Source of the DNA: DASZBX01 sp035943635 | Lineage (GTDB): Bacteria > Actinomycetota > Actinomycetes > Streptomycetales > Catenulisporaceae | Length of the DNA: 64,000 bases | Direction: 5' to 3' | NCBI GenBank assembly: GCA_035943635.1 | Contig: DASZBX010000137.1 | Location: 1 to 64,000, forward strand | Shown here: positions 16,855-25,110 of the stretch, piece by piece | Position numbering within the stretch: position 1 is the first letter of the stretch | Layout: every line of letters begins with the position of its first letter | Translations under genes and position numbers: made by a program | The notes under the pieces: generated by a model | What the model was told of the DNA's origin: nothing | What the model saw: the letters and a program-made list of their open reading frames with translations, nothing else | Databases searched by the model: none

Positions 16855-17831
16855 CCGGGAGTGCCCGCGCCGGACGGCACCGCCCCCACGGCACCGTCCG
16901 GCGCTATTCGGTCGACCAACTGCCTCGCGGCGTCCAACCCGGCCGTGATCAGGTTCGGTCCCTGCTGTCCGAGCACCACACCGATCAGCATCACATCGCC
17001 GCTCGCGGTGTGCCGTACCGAACGGAACACGAAGCAGCCGCCCGCAGCGTCGTCTGACCCGGTCTTCATCCCGACGAACCCGTCCTGGCCGAGCAGTGCG
17101 TCAGTGTTGGTCACCGTCCCGGCGACCGGCAACGAGTAACTGCGGGTCGCCATCATCGCGGCGAGCGTCGGATCGTCCGCGACCACCTGCGCCAGGCGCA
17201 ACTGATCAAGCGCCGTCGAGACCGTGCCCGGGTCGTACCCGCTGGGATCGGTATAGGTCGTCTCGGCCATCCCCAGCGCGTGCGCGGCCTGGTTCATCTC
17301 CGCGACGAAGCCGGCCACGCTGCCATCGACCTGACGCGCGACGAGCACAGCGACGTTGTTCGCCGACGGCAACAGGACCGCCATCAGGGCTTGGCGCTCG
17401 GTGAGCTGCTCGCCCGCGCGCACGTCGACCACCGACTGGCCGTCGCGGCGGCGCGTCTCGGTGCTCGCGACATCGCTCTGATCGACAGTGAACAACCGCC
17501 CGCCCTCGCCCGCCGGCAACGGATAGTGCTTCACCACGAGATACGCGGTCATCACCTTCGCCACGCTCGCGATCGGGACGGGCTGCTCGTCCGGACTCAC
17601 CGCGGGCTGGCCGCCGCCGAGCACGTACGCCCCCTGCCCGTGCAGCGGCCATCCGTCCGTCGACAGGTACGCGGCGCTGCTCTCCGTACCGTCGTCCTTG
17701 CCCACGAGCACGTGGCCGGCCGCCGCCGCGCACGCCGTGGCCGTGAGGAGCAGCGCGAGGGCCGCACCGGTCATCCGGCGGCGTCGGCCTCGTCGGATAC
17801 GCGCGGGCGCGCCACAATCCAGGTAGTCCAT
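16851..17831 (-). CDS. Serine-type D-alanyl-D-alanine carboxypeptidase (S11), VanY-like role
   Basis: This 326-residue S11 penicillin-binding protein has a basic N-terminus and a hydrophobic signal/anchor (about 20-40). The three motifs are S89-V-A-K92, S156-A-N158 and K256-T-G258. Removing the last D-Ala from pentapeptides would lower vancomycin binding, the task VanY performs with a different (zinc) fold. ATG 17831 is chosen because the promoter element at 17860-17897 and the downstream leader (TTGACTGGCGGC) mirror those of vanH. Convergent with vanX (3-bp overlap) and divergent from vanR. I infer membership of the VanR regulon. Confidence 0.88.
   Translation of the reverse strand: MDYLDCGAPARIRRGRRRRMTGAALALLLTATACAAAAGHVLVGKDDGTESSAAYLSTDGWPLHGQGAYVLGGGQPAVSPDEQPVPIASVAKVMTAYLVVKHYPLPAGEGGRLFTVDQSDVASTETRRRDGQSVVDVRAGEQLTERQALMAVLLPSANNVAVLVARQVDGSVAGFVAEMNQAAHALGMAETTYTDPSGYDPGTVSTALDQLRLAQVVADDPTLAAMMATRSYSLPVAGTVTNTDALLGQDGFVGMKTGSDDAAGGCFVFRSVRHTASGDVMLIGVVLGQQGPNLITAGLDAARQLVDRIAPDGAVGAVPSGAGTPG
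16867..16904. terminator. Hairpin inside the end of the carboxypeptidase gene
   Basis: Arms 16867-16877 and 16894-16904 pair perfectly over 11 bp, with a 16-nt loop, starting 13 bp after the vanX stop. It may end vanHAX transcription within the convergent coding sequence. Confidence 0.45.
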
Positions 17832-17859
17832 GCCGCCAGTCAACGCAGCGCGGCGTCAC

Positions 17860-17897
17860 CAGCGCGTATGGTGTTTTCAATACGCCGACGATACGCC
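17860..17897 (-). promoter_or_regulatory. Second VanR box, in the carboxypeptidase-vanR intergenic region
   Basis: Read on the minus strand this element matches the vanH element at 33 of 38 bases and ends 29 bp before the carboxypeptidase ATG. It lies in the 86-bp gap before vanR, so one site could control both the carboxypeptidase and vanRS, giving positive autoregulation. Confidence 0.7.
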
Positions 17898-17917
17898 CGG
17901 CCTCGTACGATGGCCGC

Positions 17918-18614
<697 letters not shown>

Positions 18615-18622
<8 letters not shown>

Positions 18623-19715
18623 AGCCCCTGGTCTGAGCGTGCGGACCAAACTCACGCTCAGCTATGCCGGCTTCCTCATGGTCGCCGGCGCCTTGCTGCT
18701 CGGCGCCGTGTGGTGGTTCCTGCTGCGGTACGTGCAGCGGGGTACGAACATCATCGCCCACGGGTCGATGGTCCAGATCATGCCCGGCCGCGAGGCCCTG
18801 GTGTTCGACTTCGTCCCGGCCGCGATCATCGCGCTGGCGTTCCTGCTGGTGTTCGGGGTCGTGGGCGGGTGGCTGCTGGCCGGCCGGATGCTCGCGCCGC
18901 TCACCCGGATCACCGACGCCACCCGGATCGCCGCGGGCGGATCGCTCTCGCACCGGATCAGGCTCAAGGGCCGCCGGGACGAGTTCCGCGACCTCGCCGA
19001 CGATTTCGACTCCATGCTCGTGCAGCTCGAGGCGCACGTCGCCGAGCAGCGCAGATTCGCCGCCAACGCCTCCCATGAGCTGCGCACCCCGCTGGCGATC
19101 ACCCAGACGCTGCTCGACGTGGCCCGCAACGACCCGGGCCGCCCGACCGGCGAGCTGCTCGACCGCTTGTACGTCCTGAACACCCGCGCGATCGACCTCA
19201 CCGAGGCGTTGCTGCTGCTCAGCCGGGCCGACCGGCGTTCGTTCCAGCGCGAACCGGTCGACCTGTCGCTGCTGGCCGAACAGGCCGCCGAGACGCTCCT
19301 GCCGCTCGCGGAGAAACGCGGCCTGGTCATCGAGACTTCCGGCGAGGTGACGCCGACCGCCGGATCGCCGGCGCTGCTGCTGCAGATGACGACGAACCTC
19401 GTGCACAACGCAATCGTGCACAACCTGCCGGAGGGCGGCACGGTGTGGGTCACGACTACGGTCGGCGGGCGCGTCGGTGCCGATGATGTGGTGCTCGTCG
19501 TCGAGAACACCGGCCGGAAGCTCGATCCGCAGCTCATTCCCACGCTGGTCGAGCCGTTTCAGCGGGCCAGCGAACGCGTGCACACCGACCACGCGGGGGT
19601 CGGCCTCGGCCTGGCCATCGTCCAGAGCATCGCCAGCGCACACGAGGGGACCCTCACCCTCGCGCCCCGACCCGACGGAGGTCTGCGCGTCACGGTCCGG
19701 CTGCCGGCCGGGTAG
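18615..19715 (+). CDS. vanS: VanS, membrane sensor histidine kinase
   Basis: This 366-residue kinase has two transmembrane helices (about 15-38 and 68-90) enclosing an extracytoplasmic loop of only about 25-30 residues. HAMP (about 90-140) and the phospho-acceptor H154 in ANASHELRTPL follow. The ATPase domain has NLVHNAIVHN, then HAGVGLGLAIV. The short loop suits sensing of glycopeptide at or in the membrane, as in actinomycete VanS, rather than a large ligand domain. It is coupled to vanR and followed by a strong hairpin at 19736. Confidence 0.92.
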
Positions 19716-19735
19716 CCGCGCGTCCGGGGAGCGAG

Positions 19736-19780
19736 AACGCCAGCTCCCTGACAGGCTCAGGTTGTCAGAGAGCCGGCGTT
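19736..19780. terminator. Hairpin after vanS
   Basis: An 18-bp stem with two mismatches (19736-19753 with 19763-19780) and a 9-nt loop lies between vanS and the convergent chitinase gene, so it can serve both directions. Confidence 0.65.
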
Positions 19781-19818
19781 GACGGTGATCCGGTGCTACC
19801 GGACCACGACGGGCCGCC

Positions 19819-20943
19819 TCAGCAGGTGAGGTTGCCGCCCGGGGATACGCCGAGGATCGAGGCGAAGGACTCGTAGTCGTTGACCCGGTCCTGCATCTCG
19901 GCCGGGGCGCCGCCGTTGCACTCGATATTGTTGATCGCCCGGATCGTGTCGCCGAACCCTGCGCTGTTGACCATGGCCTGGTGCGAGGTCATCGAGCTGC
20001 CGCCGGTGCCGGTCATCCAGTACCACAGGCCGGTCTCCCAGGAGACGGCCGCGTTCGTGGCGACCAGGTTCGGGTTGTCCAGCAGGTCGACGCCGAGGGC
20101 CTGGCCGGCCGCCTCGTAGTTGAAGTTCCAGCTGATCTGGATCGGGCCGCGGCCGAAGTACTGGTAGGTGCCGGCCGGGCAGCCGTAGGACTCGCTCGCG
20201 CAGTAGTCGCCGGACTGGTCGATCTCGTCGATGTAGACCAGGCCGCCGGTCTCGTGGTCCACGTTCGCCAGGAACGCCGCGGCCTCCTGCCTCTGGACCG
20301 TGCTGCCGCCGGTGGTCGCGAAGGCCGGGTAGGCGCTGAGCGCGGAGACCAGGCCGCTGTAGGTGTAGAAGGAGTTGCGGTTCGGGAACATCTGGTCGAA
20401 CTGCGCCTCGCTGACCACGAACCCGCCGGAACCGCCGGAGCCACCGGGCAGGCCCCAGATCTGGTTGGCGCCGCCGTTGCAGTCCCACAGGTCCAGCTGC
20501 GTGCCGGGCGCGGTGGCGAAGCCGGGGTCGTCCAGGCACTTGCCGGAGGCGGGGTTGAGCAGCTCGCCGTTGCCTTGAGCCTGCCAGACCTGGTTTCCGC
20601 CGCCGTTGCAGTCCCACAGTTCGATCAGGGCGCCGTCGGTGGTGGAGGCGCCGGTGATGTCCAGGCACTTGCCGTTGATCTGCAGGGTGTTGCCGGACGT
20701 CACCGTCCACTGCTGGGCACCGGTCCCGTTACACGTGTACACATCGGCCTTGGTACCGTCGGCACTGGAGGCGGCGTAGTCGTCCAGACACAACCCTGCG
20801 TACCCGGTGATCGTCCCGGTCCCGGCGGCTTCGGCGGTCGTCGCGGCGGTCACCGCGAAGCCGGTCAGGAGTGCGGCGGCCCCGATCACGGCCACGGCAC
20901 GGCGCCGGACCGTGCCGCTCGGTGAAGCTACGGTCAGTTTCAT
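19819..20943 (-). CDS. Secreted GH19 chitinase with N-terminal ricin-type lectin domain
   Basis: This 374-residue protein has a signal peptide (about 1-40), a ricin B-type beta-trefoil (about 42-165) with three Q-x-W-like repeats and LWDCNGG(G/A)NQ(V/I)W, a Gly/Ser linker and a GH19 domain (about 172-374). The catalytic acid E231 sits in NVDHETGG, with E240 following. The substrate-binding segment QYFGRGPIQISWNFNY is typical of GH19. ATG 20943 has GAGGAA upstream; the in-frame ATG at 20964 lacks one. Predicted to degrade chitin outside the cell; the lectin part probably anchors it to polysaccharide. Confidence 0.92.
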   Translation of the reverse strand: MKLTVASPSGTVRRRAVAVIGAAALLTGFAVTAATTAEAAGTGTITGYAGLCLDDYAASSADGTKADVYTCNGTGAQQWTVTSGNTLQINGKCLDITGASTTDGALIELWDCNGGGNQVWQAQGNGELLNPASGKCLDDPGFATAPGTQLDLWDCNGGANQIWGLPGGSGGSGGFVVSEAQFDQMFPNRNSFYTYSGLVSALSAYPAFATTGGSTVQRQEAAAFLANVDHETGGLVYIDEIDQSGDYCASESYGCPAGTYQYFGRGPIQISWNFNYEAAGQALGVDLLDNPNLVATNAAVSWETGLWYWMTGTGGSSMTSHQAMVNSAGFGDTIRAINNIECNGGAPAEMQDRVNDYESFASILGVSPGGNLTC

Positions 20944-21449
20944 GTTGCGGATTCCTCGTTTCATGGCAGGGGCGATAACGAACCCCGATGCGGATGGGCG
21001 AGCACGGTGCCGCCCGGCCGCCCCTGCCGCGCCCGGGAAGGCACAGTGCCGGGTTCGCGACGGATCGACGGCGCGCGGGCGCGGTCCGCGGGCACGGGGT
21101 GCCGTGCGGTGCCGTGCTCGACCTGGAAGGCGCGTCGCCAAGCGCCGGATACGTTTCCGAGAATGGTCTAGTCCAGTGGGTCTGTCAAGGGTCGGTCGAC
21201 CGGTCGGTCGGGTCGCCCGGCCCGGTCGCGTCGGCCTCCGGCGACTTGACGGATCGTCAGTTCGTCGGCTGGGCGCAGGAATCCCGGCCCGCTCCGAGTG
21301 GTTGTTTCAACGCCCGCTTCCCTGAGTATACGAAGTTAGACTCACCTGCGAACGGAACCCTGATCCGCCTCGGCCGCCACACCCGGCGGCCGCGATCGTG
21401 CCCACCCATTTTCAGCGCGCAGCGCTCGAGCGACGACGGGGGAGTTGCC
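20944..21449. other. 506-bp intergenic region between chitinase and the signalling island
   Basis: It contains divergent promoters for the chitinase and the XRE/NUDIX/cyclase operon. No gene is supported. The 21180-21240 part has reiterated CGGTCGG/GGTCGACC units, possibly an operator cluster. The ribosome site GGGGGAG at 21438 serves the next gene. Confidence 0.4.
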
Positions 21450-22334
21450 ATGGCCCAGCCGCCGCACCAGGACGGGCTCGCGACCCGGACCAAGCAGTTC
21501 GAGGAGGCTTCCGTGCGTTCGGTGCCGGGGCCGAACAAGAAGGTGCTGGGCGAATTCCTCAAGCACCTGCGCGACCGGACGCCGCGCAAGGACCCTCCGC
21601 CGGTGGGCGGCTCGCCGTGGCGCTCCCACAAGGAGACCGTCACCCAGGCGCAGGCAGCCCAGGCGACGGGCATGACCGAGGGGTGGTGGCGGCAGCACGA
21701 GAACGGCCTGCGCCGGCTGGATTCCGGCTTCGTGTACGCGGTCATCCGGGAATTCCACCTCAGCCACGAGGAGCGGAACCTGTTGTGGGATCTGGCGCTG
21801 GGCAACGGGCCGGTGCTCGAACCGAACCCGTATCCCGCGGAAGTCAGCCCACAGATACAGGCGATCGTCAATGCCCTGCCGCTGCCGGCCTATGTCTCGG
21901 ATCCCGCGTGGGACTGCGTCATCCACAACGACGCCGCCGTGGCGTGGTTTCCGGAACTGGGCGCCGACAACGTCGCCCACGGCTCGGCCAACGTGATGGT
22001 CCAAGCCCTGACATCCCCGTCGATGCGCTCGCGGCTGGTGGACTGGGAGCACCAGTGGGCGATACCGATGCTGGCGAACCTGCGCGCGACGCTCACGTGG
22101 CTGCCGATCCATCCCACCTACCGCCAGCGCCTCGAAGCCGTGCTCAAGGTGGTCACCTGCCATCCGGACGTCGCCCGGATCTGGGACGAACACCAGGCCA
22201 CCTTCCACCTCGATCCGAACGGGGCGATCCGCTCGGTCCAGGTCGGCGGCGAGGCCAGGCCGGTGCGGCTGGCCACCACCGACCTGCCCGGCGGGTGCCG
22301 GCAGGTGGTCCTCACTCCGGCGGATCTCGGATGA
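21450..22334 (+). CDS. XRE-family regulator with MmyB-like ligand-binding domain
   Basis: This 294-residue regulator has an N-terminal helix-turn-helix (about 30-95) with VTQAQAAQATGMTEGWWRQHENG, and a C-terminal MmyB-type domain (about 125-290; LPLPAYVSDPAWDCVIHNDAAVAWFPEL) that is PAS-like and can bind small hydrophobic ligands. ATG 21450 follows GGGGGAG. It is the first gene of a three-gene operon and its TGA overlaps the next start as ATGA. Spacing in the HTH is longer than usual because of an inserted PRKDPPPVGG loop. Likely autoregulator of the operon. Confidence 0.85.
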   Translation: MAQPPHQDGLATRTKQFEEASVRSVPGPNKKVLGEFLKHLRDRTPRKDPPPVGGSPWRSHKETVTQAQAAQATGMTEGWWRQHENGLRRLDSGFVYAVIREFHLSHEERNLLWDLALGNGPVLEPNPYPAEVSPQIQAIVNALPLPAYVSDPAWDCVIHNDAAVAWFPELGADNVAHGSANVMVQALTSPSMRSRLVDWEHQWAIPMLANLRATLTWLPIHPTYRQRLEAVLKVVTCHPDVARIWDEHQATFHLDPNGAIRSVQVGGEARPVRLATTDLPGGCRQVVLTPADLG

Positions 22335-23056
22335 TCAGGACGATTCCGGGCGCCGGGGACCCGCGCCCGTCGCCGTTCGCCGGGGGCCGTACGCTGCGCG
22401 TGTCCTTCAGTGCCCTGCTTCGGGTGCGCGACCGCGGGCAGATCGTGCTGTTGCGCACGCCCGCCCGGCCGGAGACGTTCAGCCCGCCGGGCGGGGTGTT
22501 CAAGTACTTCGAGCCCGCGGCCCCCGAGCTGGAACGGCTGGGCTTCCACGAGGAACGCACCGGCCCGCGCGGCGAGGCGGCCCGCTTCGACCTGCGCGGC
22601 TTCGTCCCGTACCGGGCCCGCGGGCGGTTCCGGCGCTGGTTCGCGGCCGGGGCGTTCCGCGAGGACGCGGCCCAGTGCCTGCGCCGCGAACTGGCCGAGG
22701 AACTGGCCGAGGTGGGCTTCGGCCGGCTGGCCGGGCGGCTGCGCGGCTTGGCGTTGCGCCCGGTCGGCTGCACCGAGGAGGGCCCGGATCCGGTGCCCGG
22801 CAAACCGTATCTGCAGTTGCGCCACTTCGAGATCCTGGAGTTGGCGCCCGCGCCGGGCCACGGGGTCGCGCTGCACCGGGAACTGCTCGACCTCGCCCGG
22901 GACCCGGCGGTCGACAGCGTGATCGGCGCCACCGCGGACCAGGTCCTGCACGGGCGCACCGCCGAGGGCATCGTGGCGCCGCAGTCGGCGCTGTTGTTCT
23001 TCTCTCGCCGGGTGCACGCGGATGTGCCCACGCTGCCTTGGCCGGAGCTTCGGTGA
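22331..23056 (+). CDS. NUDIX-like protein of the SMODS-associated NUDIX type
   Basis: This 241-residue protein resembles the SMODS-associated NUDIX domain: LRVSFSALLRVRDRGQIVLL, FSPPGGVFKYFEPAA, a DLRGFVP strand and FRRWFAAGAFRED leading into the Nudix helix core CLRRELAEELAEVGF. The helix is separated from the first Gly motif by an insertion, as in that family. It may hydrolyse or merely bind a nucleotide signal. Start and stop overlap both neighbours by 4 bp, so it is stoichiometrically coupled to the regulator and cyclase. Family name is from recognition of motifs, not a search. Confidence 0.7.
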   Translation: MIRTIPGAGDPRPSPFAGGRTLRVSFSALLRVRDRGQIVLLRTPARPETFSPPGGVFKYFEPAAPELERLGFHEERTGPRGEAARFDLRGFVPYRARGRFRRWFAAGAFREDAAQCLRRELAEELAEVGFGRLAGRLRGLALRPVGCTEEGPDPVPGKPYLQLRHFEILELAPAPGHGVALHRELLDLARDPAVDSVIGATADQVLHGRTAEGIVAPQSALLFFSRRVHADVPTLPWPELR

Positions 23057-24327
23057 CTACGCTGCCTGGGCCGTCGCAGGCTGGTCCTTCGGTTGACGCC
23101 GAGGCCGAGACCAGCGCACGCACCGACGTTGCCCCAGATGCTGCCGCCACACCGACCCCGACCTCAGAATCCTCAGCCGTCGGCGAACTGGTGGTCCGCG
23201 ACGCGCGGTGGCGGCGAGGCCCGGCCCCGGCGCACCGGATCGCCCTCCTGTACTTCGACCGCCCGGTGTTCGAGGAATCGGGCGAGGTGAGCCTGCACGT
23301 GCGGATCGAAGACGTGGACTCGCCGTGGCGACGCAGCTCCTTGTTCCTCCGCATGGCCTTCGACGATCTGCGGGTGCGCACGCTCGACGCGTACGGGACC
23401 GTCACGAACGCTCGCGAGGGCGTCAGCGTACTGATCAGCGGCCTGGGCACGCCCGGCGTCGGCTGGTACGCCCAGGGCCAGGACAGCGAAACAGGCTCAT
23501 GGGAACTGGCCGTGCGCGTGAGCCTGGCGTTGCCGGAAGACGTCCGCGAACTCGTCGGCACGCTGATGGCCGAGGCACCCGTGATCCGCACCGGCCTGCC
23601 ACCCGCGCGGCGGGCGCACGCACGCATGTCAACGCTCGAAGAGTTCGCCGTGCCGATCCCGCTGCCGGCCCGGCGACAGGCCCCAGCCCACCTGAACACT
23701 CCCAATACCGACAACGGACTCGCCGCACAACCCACCCTCGCGCAACCTGCCTCCTCCTCGGTGCGCCTATGCGTCGCCGTGGACATCGAGCGCTACAGCC
23801 GCTTCCGCACTCCCGAAGCCGTCCGCGCCCAGGAACGCCTGGTCGAGATCCTGGCCCGAGCATGCCGACACGCGGGCATCGCAGACGACCAGGCCGAGAC
23901 ACAGGTCACCGGCGACGGCCGATTCGTGGTCTTCGCACCGGGCCTGGACGAGTCCGCCGTGATCCCAGCGCTCGTCCAAGGCCTTGAAGTCGTCCTGTCC
24001 GAGGTCAACAACGACCTCAACGACCGCGCCCGCCTCCGGCTGCGGGTCGCCCTGCACCGCGGCCACCTCACCCGCGGCAGCAACGGCTGGGCCGGCGTCT
24101 CCAGCATCGCGGTGCATCGCCTCCTCGATTCCGGCCCGGCCCGCCGCGCACTCGACGACCGCCCGCAGGCCGACTTCACCCTCATCGTCCCCGACAGCCT
24201 CTACAGCGATGTCATCGCCCACGGATACGGCCTCCTACGCCCGGACCGCTTCGCGCAGGTCGACGTGGACGTGCCCGCGAAGGGCTTCAGCGAACGCGCA
24301 TGGGTATACGTCCCCGGCGACGCGTGA
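23053..24327 (+). CDS. Class III-type nucleotide cyclase with unknown N-terminal domain
   Basis: This 424-residue protein has a disordered Ala/Thr/Pro N-terminus (1-45), an unrecognised beta-rich domain (about 46-180), a linker, and a cyclase homology domain (about 236-420). Candidate metal-binding Asp residues are D244 in CVAVDIERYS and D288 in QVTGDGRFVVF. The helix SSIAVHRLLDS carries the Arg expected for transition-state binding. Predicted to make a cyclic mononucleotide; base preference cannot be read from the sequence. GTG 23053 overlaps the previous TGA. The N-terminal domain may be the sensor. It resembles the cyclases found in actinobacterial conflict operons and Pycsar only at the level of fold. 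Confidence 0.7.
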   Translation: MTTLPGPSQAGPSVDAEAETSARTDVAPDAAATPTPTSESSAVGELVVRDARWRRGPAPAHRIALLYFDRPVFEESGEVSLHVRIEDVDSPWRRSSLFLRMAFDDLRVRTLDAYGTVTNAREGVSVLISGLGTPGVGWYAQGQDSETGSWELAVRVSLALPEDVRELVGTLMAEAPVIRTGLPPARRAHARMSTLEEFAVPIPLPARRQAPAHLNTPNTDNGLAAQPTLAQPASSSVRLCVAVDIERYSRFRTPEAVRAQERLVEILARACRHAGIADDQAETQVTGDGRFVVFAPGLDESAVIPALVQGLEVVLSEVNNDLNDRARLRLRVALHRGHLTRGSNGWAGVSSIAVHRLLDSGPARRALDDRPQADFTLIVPDSLYSDVIAHGYGLLRPDRFAQVDVDVPAKGFSERAWVYVPGDA

Positions 24328-24362
24328 CCGATCTGAAGCCGAGCGCGCCTCCCAGCGCGCCC

Positions 24363-24391
24363 GGCGAGCCGCAAGCTCTATTCGGCTCGCC
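24363..24391. terminator. Bidirectional hairpin between cyclase and TIR genes
   Basis: Perfect 9-bp arms GGCGAGCCG (24363-24371) and CGGCTCGCC (24383-24391) enclose an 11-nt loop containing the TIR gene stop. It can terminate both convergent operons. Confidence 0.65.
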
Positions 24392-25097
24392 TGTCGAAGG
24401 TGTCGAGACCGGCGAAACGGGTCGGGTCGAGCCAGTCGGTGCCCGAGTCGTCCACCGCGCACCCGGCGACCCTGAGCCGGTTGGCGATCTTCCGCAGCGA
24501 GGTCGTGGTCCGATCGAACCTGATCACGTTGAGCCCGCCGATGTCCGAGGGCCGACGCATGTGGCCGATCTCGACGATGACCGTGCGCGCGGGATACGCC
24601 ATCAGGGCCAGCCCCAGCTCGATGAAGACGTTGGGCCGGGCCTGGCAGGTCAGCTGCGCCTCCTGCGGGTCGCGCTCCTCGTTCAGCAACCGCGGGTGCA
24701 GCCGGACGACGTCGTCCGGAGTGAGCACCACGAGTGCGGCCCGGGTTGTGGACGCCGCGAGCGTGATCACGTCGCCGAGGAAGGGCGTGGCCTTCCCGGT
24801 CCGCTCCACCAATGTCTCCCACTCCAACGGGCGGAGGTTGAGGCTGCGCAGGAGGATGAAGACGGCTTGCCGCGCGTCCTCGTCCTGGCCGTGGATGACG
24901 AATACGTCGCGGTCGGACACGGTCGGAGTCGGCGGGAAGGGCACCTCGTGCAATACGGGAGTGTGGATCCGCGCACCGCTCTGCGGGAGCCGGCCCACCG
25001 AATTGTTGTTGCCGGCCGCAGACTGTTCTCCGGTGGCGATGTTGTTGGAATCGCCGGTGATCGTGAACCCGTTGCCCTGGGCGGAATTCGATGCCAT
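24378..25097 (-). CDS. TIR-domain effector (CAP12/Pycsar-type) with N-terminal RHIM-like motif
   Basis: This 239-residue protein has a low-complexity N-terminus with FTITGDSNNI at 11-20 and AAGNNNSVG at 28-35, followed by a TIR domain (about 64-190) of the bacterial CAP12/Pycsar class: DVFVIHGQDEDARQAVFILL, an RTGKATPFLGDV loop, ALVVLTPDD and the catalytic-type Glu E160 in RPNVFIELGLAL. Such TIRs cleave NAD+ or make cyclic ADP-ribose isomers. ATG 25097 has AGGAG 7 bp upstream. It is second in an operon, 13 bp after the membrane-protein gene. I see no cyclic-nucleotide-binding domain, so activation probably goes through the N-terminal motif. Confidence 0.82.
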   Translation of the reverse strand: MASNSAQGNGFTITGDSNNIATGEQSAAGNNNSVGRLPQSGARIHTPVLHEVPFPPTPTVSDRDVFVIHGQDEDARQAVFILLRSLNLRPLEWETLVERTGKATPFLGDVITLAASTTRAALVVLTPDDVVRLHPRLLNEERDPQEAQLTCQARPNVFIELGLALMAYPARTVIVEIGHMRRPSDIGGLNVIRFDRTTTSLRKIANRLRVAGCAVDDSGTDWLDPTRFAGLDTFDRRAE

Positions 25098-25110
25098 ATC
25101 TGTCTCCTGA

